64,000 nucleotides of DNA from Loripinus fragilis (GCA_964019695.1 OZ026530.1:28346108-28410107), one strand, 5' to 3'. Counted from the stretch's first letter, positions 32,466 through 43,429 are shown. Program-made: numbers and translations. Notes: generated by a model not told the origin, from the letters alone.

Positions 32466-32684
32466 AAATTAGGGTATCATCTGAACGAGTTAAATTTCAT
32501 ATGATGATGGTGTAACCCCTCGTTTGATTTGAACAAGATTATTGTCTTGTGAGTACAAACTTTTAACCAGACAAGCTTTTTATTCATTTGCTAGTATGTA
32601 CAAAAAGTAAACGCGTATGATCAGGAAATACCACAATCACGCCCTGCAGACCTGAAAACGCTGACAAGATAGTTTGAATTTTAC

Positions 32685-32700
32685 CTGCGTCGTTTTTGCG
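32685..32700 (-). pseudogene. Truncated relic of the 18-nt micro-exon
   Basis: Minus-strand CGCAAAAACGACGCAG before GTAAAATTC resembles the 3' part of the micro-exon cassette. The acceptor side has been replaced by the satellite region that starts with gcaggtctagtag. The Cys codon appears as CGC. Weak on its own. Confidence 0.35.
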
Positions 32701-32714
32701 AAAGCAGGTCTAGT

Positions 32715-32768
32715 AGTGGGTCCAATCCGTCCGCCCGTCTGTCCGTCCGTCCGTCCGTCTGTCTGTCA
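32715..32768. repeat. (GTCC)n/(GTCT)n microsatellite
   Basis: Repeated gtccgtctgtccgtccgtcc at the left border of the satellite below. Confidence 0.9.
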
Positions 32769-32789
32769 GTCAATCCACAACACTTTATG

Positions 32790-34130
32790 TGTGCCAAGTT
32801 TGTGTAATCTGTAGCTCCAAGAGTTTTCATTCTTTTTCAATCAAACTTTGCCTAATGATTGTTCACATATTATATTGAAGATGTACAACCCTTATTTTGT
32901 GCACGTTTCCTAATTGTTTTCTTATTTTTGAGGGGTGTTGAACTTAGACATTTTTTCATCCGAAATGCTTAGGGGGTGCCTAGTTTGTGTAATTTCTAAC
33001 TCCAATAGTATTCATATCTTTTTATTGAAACTTTACAGAATGATTGTTCACACATTAAAGAGGTGCACCTCCTTTATGTGCATGTTTCATATTGTTTTCT
33101 CATTTTTGACGGGTGTTGAACTTAGACATTTTTCAATTCGAAATACTTTGGGAGTGCCTAGTTTTTGTTATCTGTAACTTCAACAGTATTAATTCCCTTA
33201 TCTTCGAACGTTGCATAATGATTGTTCACACACTGAAGATGTGCACCTTCTATCTTATGCACATTTTGATGGGTGTTGAACTTAGACATTTTTCCTTTGG
33301 AAATGTTTAGGGGTGCCCAGTTTGTGTAATCCGTAACTCCAACAGTATTCATTCTTTTATAATCAAACTTTGCATAATGATTGTTCACACTTTGAAAATA
33401 TGCATCTTCTATTTTATTCACATATTATCATGAATAATTATCATTCTTCGGGTGATCTGAACATAGACATTTTTTTTTCGTTTGAAATGCTAAGATAATT
33501 TCTGGCTTGTGTAATATGTAACTCCAAGAGTTTTCATTGGTGATATTCAAACTTTGCCTAATGATTTTTCAAACAATGAGCATGTGCCTCTCTTTTTTGT
33601 GCAAATTAAATAAACATGTTTTTATTTTTAGGGCTGCTTAACTTAGACATTTTTCAATCCAATATGCTTAGGGGTGTCTGGTTTGTGTAATCTGTTACTC
33701 AAGTAGTTTTCTTTCCTTTACATTCAAACTTTGTATTATGATTGTTTACACAATACACATGTATACCATACATTCCATAAACTGTGGACTAAACTTTGTA
33801 AGATAAACCAAAATTTTCATGAAGATTTGATCAAATTTTTGATATTTTCTCAAAAATCACTTTGGAACGTCCCCAAAACAACCTCCTAAGTGCTTTTATT
33901 TTAAAGTAAAACAAAATTGATATAAACACAATAAAGTGTGATTTGTGATTACACATGTATATATTTATAAAATGTGTTTTTAGATGGTCTAAAAATTCTT
34001 TAAGATTTGAAAATCTTATGAGAAAATGTTTTCAGAAGGGCCAAATTCTGTTAGATATTATCTCACAGAGGTTTGTCATGTATGGTACACCCTATATTTG
34101 TGCACATTTGATAATATATTTTTGAGCGTT
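32790..34130. repeat. Degenerate satellite, 165-180 bp units
   Basis: The landmark aacttagacatttttc recurs at about 32939, 33117, 33281, 33460 and 33640, each followed by agtttgtgtaat, taactccaa(c/g)ag and atgattgttcacac. Copies become more diverged to the right. 34130-34520 holds only faint echoes. Confidence 0.85.
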
Positions 34131-34539
34131 TAACTTAGAAATTGTTACGTCACCTACTGTAGATAACATTGTGTAATTTGGGTGTAATCTTATTTCATTC
34201 CTGTATATTAAACTGTGAATATCGACTGTTCACACATCACCAGTCAGAACTGACATGGAGATATCGCATTTACTTTAAGATGTCCGCTCAAAAACAAACA
34301 ACTTTCAAAACGCTTCCTATCTTTAAGGCTTAAATTAGCCACAAACTATAGGGAAAGGCACGGGCACAGTGCTAGACCCAACTTTAAAACACATTGGAAA
34401 CGTACTGAAATTGAACTGCAGTGAATGTTCAATTCTTAAGTTATTTATGAAGACCTCTGCATGTCCGAAAACGAACTCGAAAAGACTGACTGTTCACACA
34501 TTGAAAATGTGCACGGACAACGCAGGTCCAGAGTAGAGT

Positions 34540-34665
34540 TTGGTCTTGTTTGTTTGTTTGATTTGTACATCCCAGTCAACATTTTGTTCAGTTATGTTGG
34601 GACGGGTCTTCTTGAGTTGAACCAAGTTGAGTACTAAGCAAGGATTACAAGATAATTTATGAGAA
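34540..34665 (-). mobile_element. SINE fragment (body and tail)
   Basis: The minus strand reads GTACTCAACTTGGTTCAACTCA, AAGACCCGTCCC and then GGGATGTACAAATCAAACAAAC, matching the 3' half of the SINEs at 21472 and 22148. The tRNA head is missing. Confidence 0.65.
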
Positions 34666-34721
34666 GTGCTGATATCTTGACAAATAGGGTCAAAGAAAAA
34701 AATGAGAAAAAAAAAAAATAA

Positions 34722-34918
34722 AAACCTGTCTTAAGCTGCCACTCAAAAAGATGACCAGAAATTGATTTCCAAGACCAATTATCGCTTAATACAGGTCAGA
34801 GGTACTGCAGACTGCTCCAAAAGAGCATTCTGCAATACTTTAGATATTCATTAAGCAACCATTTGCCTTTAAGACCTTTGATTTGTCTATTTTTGAGTGG
34901 TCGCTTAAGACAAGTTTA
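34722..34918. mobile_element. Foldback MITE with CTTAAG-containing arms
   Basis: Arms cctgtcttaagctgccactc and gagtggtcgcttaagacaag are inverted over about 200 bp. Confidence 0.7.
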
Positions 34919-35129
34919 CCTGTTATAAGTTATATTAAGGGATTTAGTTTAATGACTCTGCTTATGCATTCGTCGTAATACTAAATTTTCGACCGTATAT
35001 CCGCCAAATATACCTTTTAAAATTAAAAGCAGCTATTCCTTAATTGAATGGCATATGAATAACAAACAATGACGTGATAAACATGTAAGTATAGACTGAA
35101 TGGTCACTTCATTATGGTGGCTTGTTTGT

Positions 35130-35333
35130 GCCATTTCGTTATTTCGTCTTTTCGCCTGGCATTATGGCGCGGCGCCATGACGAAATAACGCCAAGCGAAA
35201 AGACGAAATAATGAAAAAACGCCAAGCGAAATAACGAAAAGACGAATTAACGCCAGGCGAAAAGACGAAAAAACGAAATGCGCCACGCGAAATGACGAAA
35301 AACGAGCGCGAAAAGACGAAAAAACGCCATTTT
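35130..35333. repeat. cgaaaagacg foldback, left outer arm
   Basis: Palindromic array of cgaaaagacgaaataacg and cgtcttttcgcctggcg modules folding about gcgcggcgcc (near 35170). Frames across it give low-complexity Phe/Arg peptides and are artefacts. Confidence 0.85.
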
Positions 35334-35335
35334 AA

Positions 35336-35690
35336 ATTACCCCGCCCATCCCCATCTTCAACCATCATCGTAAGGAGAGGGTATGCTTCTATATTTACAT
35401 TATATGTGGTATCTACAAAAAGAATTTCTGGGTATTTGTTGTATTGTTCTCTCATTTCACCTGTTTGAATATAAACCAAATCTACATTTTGCCTACCATC
35501 TACCTCAACAAGTGTAGTTGCCTGTCGTTTTACTGTTAATTCCTTTAGCATGTTTCCTAAAATATCGCCCTTACTTAAACCACCATCTTTTTCTTTTACT
35601 GCTTGAAGTTTGATGTTATTGATATCTTTTGTTTGAATTGATTTGCCCGTTTTCTCTTTAATGAATGTTTTGATATTTTCAGTTCATAAC
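35336..35690 (-). pseudogene. Mutator-like / ZSWIM3-like transposase relic
   Basis: The minus strand is open over about 118 codons: ENIKTFIKEKTGKSIQTKDI, then LSKGDILGNMLKEL, then VYIQTGEMREQYNKYPEILF and VDTTYNVNIEAYPLLTMMVE. The block KYPEILFVDTTYNVN...YPLL contains the Asp of the first catalytic strand of an RNase-H-like DDE domain, as in MULE transposases and ZSWIM3-like proteins. The frame runs straight into the foldback array after GDGRGNLKW. The other catalytic residues and the SWIM zinc finger are missing. Confidence 0.65.
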
Positions 35691-35709
35691 TTTCTATACA
35701 CACTACAAT

Positions 35710-35870
35710 AAAAATACTGAAGCGAACTGGCAGCAGCGATTTCACGTTAAAATGGCTAGAACCAGTTAACTGGCAGCAGCCATTTTACGTTAAAATCGCT
35801 GCTACCAGTCAACTGGCAGCAGCCATTTTAACGTAAAATCGCTGCTACCAGTTAACTGGCAGCAGCCACT
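35710..35870. repeat. Inverted repeats of cagttaactggcagcagc
   Basis: Three near-identical blocks of ctggcagcagccattttac alternate with their complements (gtaaaatcgctgctaccag), so several alternative hairpins are possible. Confidence 0.8.
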
Positions 35871-35871
35871 C

Positions 35872-36250
35872 CGTTTTTTTTCGTCTTTTCGCATGGCGTG
35901 TTTTCGTTATTTCGTCTTTTTGCCTGGCGTTATTTCGTCTTTTCGTTATTTCGCGTGGCGTTTTTTCGTTATTTTGTCTTTTCACCTGGCGTTATTACGT
36001 CTTTTCGCCCCGCCAGAACGCCAAGCGAAAAGACGAAAAAACGCCACACGAAAAGACGAAATAACGAAAAAGGCGCCACGCGAAAAGACGATATAACGAA
36101 AAAACGCCAAGCGAAAAGACGAAAAAACGAAAGGACGCCATGCGAAAAGACGAAATAACGAAAAGACGCCAGACGAAAAGACGAAATAAAGAAAAAAAAA
36201 GCCATGCGAAAAGACGAAATAACGAAAAGACGCCAGGCTGAAAGACGAAA
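35872..36250. repeat. cgaaaagacg foldback, left inner arm
   Basis: Palindrome of the same modules centred at cgccccgccagaacgcc (about 36010). Its inverted counterpart is 42835-43137, centred on gcgttctggggg. Confidence 0.85.
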
Positions 36251-36634
36251 TTTAGAGGGCAAAACACGATACCATCCCATTGTTGGTACTCAACTGATCG
36301 GACGCCATAATATCTATGCAATTTATTGGGTTTATTCTGAATGCAAATTCAAGTGCAGAATATGATAACAAGTTATTATTCCAAAAAGAGGGGAACATGA
36401 AACCACCACATGATAGTTTTATGAATATTGCAAAGACAATCCACGCAACCACATGATCGTTTTATAAATAACGAAAAGGCACAAACAGATCTACATGTAC
36501 GTGTACGCACAGCTCTCTCAGAGGCATGTTTTCTCACAAACATAAAATAGGGAAGAAGATGAAGGAATGTCAAAAGCTGTATAACTGGCTACATTTGGCA
36601 GCTGGACATGCTATGATTTTTGCTAACATTAGTT

Positions 36635-36850
36635 GGGCCTCGACGCGACAAAACCTGTCTTCGGGGTTTCAGACAAAGCGAGACTCAAACCAGTCTCCTC
36701 ATCTACAAAGACTGCCTACAAGATCACAATTACGCGTAGCTAGTTTAAAGAATGCGATTGACGAAGGTGCTGATCAGTCTGCGCGGAGCATGCGCAGGCT
36801 GGTATGCGCCTTTGTTGTTCGCAAACCACCGAAGACAGGGTTTATCGCGT
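36635..36850. mobile_element. MITE with ctgatcagtctgcg hairpin, copy 1
   Basis: Carries gtcttcggggtttcagacaa and ctgatcagtctgcgcggagc. An inverted relative is at 43430-43632 and a partial one at 61030-61150. Confidence 0.6.
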
Positions 36851-36891
36851 CAAGGCCCAGTTGACTTACGTAAGTATTGGGACAAACAGTG

Positions 36892-36951
36892 TGGACCAAA
36901 ATCAGAATGCTCCTATACTGTACATTAACTGTCTGATCTGGGTCTACACTT
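36892..36951. repeat. Hairpin MITE ('cagtgtggacc' variant)
   Basis: acaaacagtgtggaccaaaatcaga is inverted as gtctgatctgggtctacac. A SINE-like box A (ggctcagtggtagagtgcgt) follows at 36978 without a box B. Confidence 0.6.
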
Positions 36952-37539
36952 CTTGTAAAAAAGCTACTGTTAAAGACATGGCTCAGTGGTAGAGTGCGTA
37001 ACTCAGGATCGTTTGCATGTACTCACACGACTAATTGTTTGTGAATATGTTTTATCTCCCTGTCGATTTAGCTGTGTGATTATGTGCGTGCGTGCGTGTC
37101 TGTCTGTCTGCAGTTTTTGAGGGGAAAATTGAAGAATGTCCAAATCACATGCAAATCAGCTTATGCACGAAACATATGCAAAGTTTTTTTTAAATGGAAT
37201 AAAGAGGAGTTGAGCTCACAAAGCACAGTTGAACCGCAAATTTCACATTTCGCAAATTTCACACTGCGAAGAATTGGTACCAATTCTTCACAGCGCGTGA
37301 AGAATTGGTACGAATTCGTCACATATTTCATACCAATATTTCACATTTTGTGAAATTTGCGCACGTAGTGAAATTATATGTAGCATACATGCGCAATCTT
37401 CACATCGATAAAAAAACACCCCAAATCTGCTGCATTTTGCAATCGATTCCAATTCTTCACATATGTCAGGATTTTATAACGTGGTTCAAACAGATAAAAC
37501 TTTTAAAGGGTCATAATGAAATTTTGTTATAAGGATATT

Positions 37540-37930
37540 TCATAAACTATAACAGCTAGGAGCTTCAAACTTGGTCAGCTTATAGAAAATAATAAGTTGA
37601 TTACCTGGTGAAAATTAAAAAAAATCATTTTTTAGTTACTGCCCTTGTAAATTTGGACATAGAAAACTTGATATCTCAAACCCCGTTACAGCTAGGAGCT
37701 TCAAACTTGGTCAGTTTATAGAAGATAATGAGTAAACTACTTGGTGAAAATTTAAAAAAAATCATTTTATTTTTTGAGTTATTGCCCTTTGCAAATTTTT
37801 GACATAGAAAACTTGATAGCCCAAAAACCGTTACAGCTAGGAGCTCCGAATCTGGACAGCTGATAGAGAGTAATGAGTAGATTAACTGGTGAAAATCAAT
37901 AAAAAATATATTTCATTTTTAGTTATCGCC
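37540..37930. repeat. About 140-bp tandem repeat, three copies
   Basis: acagctaggagct(t/c)c(a/g)aa recurs at 37552, 37688 and 37832, each followed by a ttggtgaaaat...tttagtta block. The array resumes after the inner element at about 40242. Confidence 0.85.
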
Positions 37931-38982
37931 TAGGCTTTCGTACCTTTGCATTGTTTTAAGTTAATGCCCATTATAAAGGGCTAGGTTCACGAAGGGGTGA
38001 AATCGGCCCTGCCATAGAAATGCAAACTGACTTAAAATATGTTTATATGGTTTATTTCATCGAGAAAAATCGAAATTTTATCTGCCTAGTGCTTAAATTG
38101 TGAAAACTATGGGTTATTAAAGACAATGTCTCCCTGTAAATTTTGCGCAAAAGTAACGTCATTTATATTGCAATGTAACGCCAAAGACGGCGCTAAGTTT
38201 GGCTAACAAATCCGTTCACCCCACAGATTGCTCGTGCTGATGTTTCAAAGATGCAAAATAATCAGACTATACACCACATTGTATTGTTTCCATTGAAACG
38301 GGTAAATAACGGTCAATGAAATACTGCAGTTTGAGGCAGTTAATGTTATATACCTGTATAAAATACACATTACCTGGATTATAGTTCATATTTTTGTTTA
38401 CAACGATTCTCATCTATCTTTGAATCAACTGTACGTCTTGCCGAACGTATGTGAAACATGCGTCATTACCGATTATTGAACAAAAAATCCCCAGTTCTTA
38501 ACACATGGGGTACACGGGGACAATGAGGGACATAAATATTGTAAACCTATCACCTTATCCGAACAGCCGTACATCGCAAATGCCCAATGCGATTTTTCTT
38601 TCAAAATGGTCTCCAACTGTGTCACATTTCTAAAGATACGCATGCATATTGGCGATCGAATACGTTAGGAAAATCAGTGCAATACAGACTAAACTTAACT
38701 CATGATTAAGACATGAAACACAATCATTTTGTGAGGGATCAGACAGAGAGGAGTTGGGGGGGGGGGGGTAACAGGTGGCCCGGACTCACCTTGTAAATCA
38801 CAAGTTCTATAGGGAATAAGCAATTGAGTTCGACCCCCATCCCTGGAAAATGTTGGACCCCCTTTGGAACCAAAAATTACATTTTTAGTGAGCTTATGGA
38901 ATACAATGAAGGCATGTCGAATATGCTTGGCGTAAGTAGGCCTATATACTGGACAGTGGAAGATTTCTGAAACAAAACGACC

Positions 38983-39239
38983 AGGGCCCGGAATTACAAT
39001 GCCTCCTTAGAGTTAAGGAAGACTTAAGTTAAGTATTGATTTTTCAGGATGCGAAAAATAACGTTTCAAACTGATTAAAATCAGAATAGTTTCATTTTTT
39101 CGATAGATAACAACGATATCTTGACCACAAGTACTGCATCGGTCCAGGCAATTTGATGAGCATTTGATATAGCAAGTTGAAATATCCATTCTTAACTTAA
39201 GTCTATCTTAACTTAAGGAGGCATTGTAATTCCGGGCCC
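38983..39239. mobile_element. GGGCCC-ended MITE, copy 4 (innermost level)
   Basis: gggcccggaattacaatgcc at the left, and ggcattgtaattccgggccc at the right as its exact complement. The cleanest copy of the family, with agttaagtattgatttttca and cgaaaaataacgtttcaaac inside. Confidence 0.85.
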
Positions 39240-39353
39240 AGTACATGTGGTTAATTGCTATCAGATAAACCTCAAAACTTGCAATAATATATAAACTAGC
39301 ACTTTGAGAGGTATTAAAGAGAAACGAGACAAAAAAAGGAAAGAAAAAAAGTT

Positions 39354-39432
39354 GACGTCGCTGAGGATTGAACCCAGGACCTCTTGCAAAATATAGTATA
39401 CATTCTTGGACTTAACCGTACGGCCACGTAGA
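39354..39432 (-). repeat. tRNA-like sequence (pseudo-tRNA or SINE head)
   Basis: On the minus strand, box A TGGCCGTACGGTTAAGTCC and box B GGGTTCAATCC are correctly spaced. The T-stem CTGGG/CTCAG pairs, and a T-run follows. The acceptor stem pairs badly (four of seven mismatched), so I do not call a functional tRNA. Confidence 0.5.
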
Positions 39433-39900
39433 TGTTGTATTTAAGTTGTAGCGCACTTAAAACTATATACTTTTGAATACGAACAAAACAACAATAGGCT
39501 TTTAGAAATATACAAAAATAAACAAGCTGACACTCAATAATTGTAAAAATATGACCCCTGTATTTTTCTAATAGCGATTTATGAATAAATTCACATCCCG
39601 TTAACCAAAAACGGTAGTATATACCTGTGAAATCAGACAAATACTAACGGTAGCACGACGAGCGTCTCTTACTGAATGATAATTTCGGATGTAACATTAT
39701 TTCGGCATCGGCATTGTTTACACTGAAAGATGTGAGAAAGTAGGCGTATTTTCGGCTTCTAATATAGTCCAGCCCTGCTTTTATGAGATAATGAAGTCAT
39801 ATCTGTATATTTTAAGCCTTAGAACATGTATAAATGGCCTGAAAAGACCAAACACTGACAAAATATCCAAACGTGATCGTTTAGATTACGTAATATTACA

Positions 39901-40012
39901 TTATGAAGCCATAATTTCGACACCTTTAAATCTTTAGTCATGGGTTCTCAATGTTAATTTGCACAGCTAAGCCAAAAATTGTGGTGTCGAAATAATGGCC
40001 TCATGTTTTGCT
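39901..40012. repeat. Hairpin with ggtgtcgaaataatgg arms
   Basis: atgaagccataatttcgacacc is repeated inverted as ggtgtcgaaataatggcctcat, 70 bp apart. Confidence 0.65.
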
Positions 40013-41019
40013 ATGGATATATTTACACTTAATCCCCACAATATCAGCCATTTTGGGGAAACTGGGGGTCATAATATGGATTTTTACGGTATAAGGGAAG
40101 CATCCAAGAAATTGTTTGGTATGTATTTGAAGAGAGGGAAGATCGTCTTCTTCAGAAATAATGTCATTTATATTATATTCATACATTTCTAAAATAGGAT
40201 TTTACAGGGCCGATTTTACCCCTTCGTGAACTTAGCCCTTTGGACATCAAAACTTCCAATAAAGATATCTTGAAAACTATTAAGCTAAAGCTAGTAGCCT
40301 CAGATTTGGTCAGCTGAAGGAGGGTGGTGAATAGATTATCTGGTGAACAGGATGGTGGACAAGCTAATGGATGGGGGCATAGTGTTTCATAAACACAATT
40401 TCTAGTTTTAGATTAAGAATCTTTGGAGATTTTTCAATCAGTGCAGGAAAATTTTCAATCTGTATAGCAGAGAAACATAGGCCCTGATCCAGCTTTGTAT
40501 TTACAGAGCTCATCTGCGCCTTTTGGCATATGCAAAAATAATATTTTCTCAGTATATAGCTAAAGGAGAACTAGATTCAGCTTTTCAACAATTTCATATA
40601 TCTTTGAATAGTGGATCCCTTTTTTTAACTCACGTTGTGGTCATAGGATGTCGGTCCTGCCAGCTACCCATCCTTCCTTCCGCCGTGCGTCAATAATAGC
40701 TTCCTTCTACATGTTCTAAACCTCTACATTATGTGACATATGCACCTATTTTGAGGTTGCTACGTCCAACAGCTTAAGAGGAGGTGCATTCGTAAGAAAC
40801 ATTAAGAAAGCACGGATGAACTGACGGATATATGGCCGAATTTGGTAAATTATTGGTTTATGCTTTTTTCTTATAGAAAAAGCGGATAAAATGTGACAAA
40901 GCGATCAACTCTCATTGTAAGCAATAGCTAAAGGAAACACCTTGGGTCCAACCGAAGTCAGTGATAAAAAGAATCTTTCACATGTGACTAGATATTACAA
41001 ATTCTGTCATTGACATCTG

Positions 41020-41420
41020 TGAAGATTAAGTACCAATTCTTCACATCTGTGAAATTTTGTTCCCAATTTTTCATATCTGTGAAGAATTGGTACCAATTAT
41101 TCACATCTGTGAGCATTTGGTACTGATTCTTCACATTTGTGAAAATTGAGTACCAATTTTTCACAGGTGTGAAGAATTGGTACCAATTCCTCACATTTGT
41201 GAAAATTGAGTACCAATTCTTCACATCTGAGAAAAATCGAACCAGTCCTTCGCAGATGGCACGGATGCGTACCAATTCTTCACGGTTAAAAATGAGAAAG
41301 ATGAGAAATTTGAGCACAGATGTTAGGCCCCCAAAATTATCGAAATTGACCATACGCAAATTTCACATTTTCCAAAAGTGAAGAATTGGTACATTTTTTT
41401 ACCAATTCTTCACGCGTTGT
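41020..41420. repeat. 33-bp subterminal array (accaattcttcacatctgtg)
   Basis: About 11 units of ggtaccaattcttcaca(t/g)ctgtg. The minus-strand frame reads an 11-residue period (NWYQFFTDVK) with no biological support. It is the right subterminal region of the 4.2-kb element. Confidence 0.9.
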
Positions 41421-41914
41421 GAAATTTGCGAAATGTGAAATTTGCGGTTCAACAAAGCACACACCGGTGGACGCTCTGATAGACAGACATTCCGACACAC
41501 GGGCGGTAAACTCCATTTTAATGCACCAGTCATTTGTATGTCCCGCCCCCTTTGGGCCGGGGATACCGGATACATAGCGAGACTTAAGTACCGGGATTTG
41601 ACCTACGATATGTCCTCGCAGATCATTGGATGTGTCGGGGTTTTAATTCCCCGCTTAAATACATGTAGGCCACTATTGAAAGAACTTGTCTGAAAGGTCC
41701 TTTTAACAGCGCACCTAAACATCTATATGCCAATATAAACCGAAAGGGGTGCAATTTATTTGGCTTTGAAAATTGAAAAGCTTAAAGTTCCGATATTCCC
41801 AGGCCCCGAGTGGGGATACAAATGACTGGTGCATAATAGTCTCATTTGACTAAAATGTCGGGAGCACCCGGTTAGTCTAAGTAATATTGTAGGAAGCTCC
41901 ACGAGCTGCCGTCT

Positions 41915-41987
41915 TTTACAAACAATGAAGACCCAGATGAAATGCCGCATCATTCGGCATTTCATCAGAGTCTCCGTTGTTTGTAAA
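41915..41987. repeat. Hairpin MITE (tttacaaacaatgaagacc arms)
   Basis: Inverted ends tttacaaacaatga and tccgttgtttgtaaa, with gatgaaatgccg / cggcatttcatc inside. Close to 16651-16716. Confidence 0.8.
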
Positions 41988-42186
41988 GGTAAAAAAAGAA
42001 AAAAAGGCCCTCCATCATGTCCATAGTAGAGGTATGGATATAAACACATAAATTAACTCTTTGCCGCTAGCGGTGAATTTTGTCATCAACTGATGATCTT
42101 TGTAAACTGTACGGACCCAAGCTGTTTGACACTCTGGCGCTATCCCCCCGCCAGAAAAAAATCGATAAAAAGTAATGCTTGCAAAT

Positions 42187-42512
42187 GGGCGGATCCAGAG
42201 GGAGGACAGGGGGTCCGGACCCCCCTGAAACATCATAAAAAATATAGAGTTTCCCAGCACTATTGATATGGATCCCCTAAAATCACTAAGCTATACCAAG
42301 CCAGCATTCAATGGTGGGCCAATATCGGCACACCAGCGAACCGCCATTTCAATGGCGTTTCGCTGGCGGGCCGATGAAGGCCCACTTATAGAGGCATTTT
42401 GATCCTCAATCCATCCCATCAACTAAAAAAAGAAAAAGAAAAAAGAGAAGAAAAAAAAAAAACGTTGTCAGTGTTGGACCCCCTCTGAAAAAACTTTCTG
42501 GATCCGCGCATG
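42187..42512 (+). mobile_element. GGATCC-ended MITE, copy 4
   Basis: From gggcggatccagaggg to ttctggatccgcgcatg, colinear with copy 3 including the gccatttcaatggcg palindrome and A-rich run. Confidence 0.75.
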
Positions 42513-42692
42513 TTGAAAATAATCTTCAAATGTCAAACACGCAAAGGGTTTTTAATAATCCTTTAATAGCCTCCTGTCAATAAGTTAGTGACTAATAGTT
42601 TTTTTCATCTTTAAAGCGCCAATCACAACAGAAGTCGCCTGTTTGTCCTCTACTGAAATGTTAGATACCTCTTGGTTCAGCTGTGTATAGAA

Positions 42693-42750
42693 ACAGATCA
42701 GACTTCTCTCGTAGCCCAGACGAGAGCAGCCCGATCAAGGTCCACACATT
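42693..42750. repeat. Hairpin MITE (gatcagacttctctcgtagc)
   Basis: aaacagatcagacttctctcg is inverted as cgagagcagcccgatcaaggt. Another member of the hairpin family. Confidence 0.65.
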
Positions 42751-42834
42751 TTACCTTTACATTTACATTATCAATAATGCAGCAAACGAGAAACCAGCGA
42801 TGCATTTTTTGGCAAACGCGTTAAGGGTTTAATT

Positions 42835-43310
42835 TCGTTTTGGCGTCTTTTCGCCTGGCGTTTTTTCATTATTTCGCATGGCGTTATTTCGTTATTTCGC
42901 GTGGCGTTATTTCGTCTTTTCGCGTGGCGTCTTTTCGTTATTTCGTCTTTTCGCGTGGCGTTTTTTCGTCTTTTCGTCTTTTCGCTTGGCGTTCTGGGGG
43001 GGCGAAAAGACGAAATAACGCCAGGCGAAAAGACGAAATAACGAAAAAACGCCACGCGAAATAACGAAAAGACGAAATAACGCCAGGCGAAAAGACGAAA
43101 TAACGAAAGGACACCATGCGAAAAGACGAATTAAAGAGTTTAAAATGGCGTTATTTCGCATGGCGTTTTTTTCGTCTTTTTGCGCTCGTTTTTCGTTATT
43201 TCGCTTGGCGTTATTTCGTTATTTCGTCTTTTCGCTTGGCGTTATTTCGTCTTTGCGCCGCGCCATAACGCTAGGCGAAAAGACGAAAGAACGAAATAAC
43301 GAAATGGCAC
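42835..43310. repeat. cgaaaagacg foldback, right arms
   Basis: Two palindromes, 42835-43137 and 43141-43310, mirror the left arms in order and orientation. They end 45 bp from the next micro-exon. Confidence 0.85.
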
Positions 43311-43354
43311 AAACAAGCCACCATACTTCATGTATGTAAGAGAAAAAAACTTAC

Positions 43355-43372
43355 CGACTATTTCGTTGCACT
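43355..43372 (-). CDS. 18-nt micro-exon of the minus-strand gene (C-N-E-I-V)
   Basis: Minus-strand context: AATTTTATTTTCAG, then AGTGCAACGAAATAGTCG, then GTAAGTTTTTTT. Near-consensus donor and good pyrimidine tract. In phase 1, G+AG gives Glu, then C-N-E-I-V, leaving G, so Cys sits as in the two sister micro-exons. The donor lies 30 bp from the end of the 8.2-kb composite transposon, which therefore lies in the following intron. Confidence 0.62.
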
Positions 43373-43429
43373 CTGAAAATAAAATTTACACGTTATTAAC
43401 ATTTGGGCTTGACATGAGAAAACCTGTAT

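Larger units (their letters stand above)
37975..40241. mobile_element. 2.3-kb TIR element nested in the 4.2-kb element
   Basis: Ends aaagggctaggttcacgaag and cttcgtgaacttagcccttt are inverted, and the match extends about 37 bp with two differences. It interrupts the 140-bp array. No clear target duplication was seen, so its exact ends are uncertain by some bases. It contains a GGGCCC MITE and a tRNA-like block. Confidence 0.75.
37228..41453. mobile_element. 4.2-kb TIR element nested in the Mutator-like element
   Basis: The first 36 bp (gttgaaccgcaaatttcac and on) match the last 36 bp inverted without mismatch. The 8-bp direct repeat AAAGCACA flanks it exactly (37220-37227 and 41454-41461), a target duplication of the size made by hAT-type transposases. 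Subterminal arrays of gaagaattggtaccaattc units occur at both ends (37260-37330, 41020-41420). No transposase frame remains. Confidence 0.88.
35114..43324. mobile_element. Composite Mutator-like element, 8.2 kb, outermost of a nest
   Basis: The ends atggtggcttgtttgtgcc (35114) and ggcacaaacaagccaccat (ending 43324) are exact inverted matches, each followed inward by arrays of cgaaaagacgaaataacg palindromes (35130-35333, 35872-36250, 42835-43310). ACTTCAT lies immediately outside both ends (35106-35112 and 43325-43331), consistent with a target duplication of 7-9 bp as made by MULEs. A transposase relic (35336-35690) fits that superfamily. It may instead be two independent foldbacks in opposite orientation. 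The shared ACTTCAT favours a single element. Confidence 0.55.

Noticed and set aside
35893..36321. Several overlapping Phe/Arg-rich open frames on both strands
   Set aside because: Artefacts of the cgaaaagacg palindromic array, which lacks stops in several frames.
39354..39432. Functional tRNA gene on the minus strand
   Set aside because: Boxes A and B are present but the acceptor stem mismatches at four of seven positions. It is inside a transposon.
40988..41359. Open frame with an 11-residue NWYQFFTDVK period
   Set aside because: It follows the 33-bp subterminal array of a transposon. The period alone explains the open frame.
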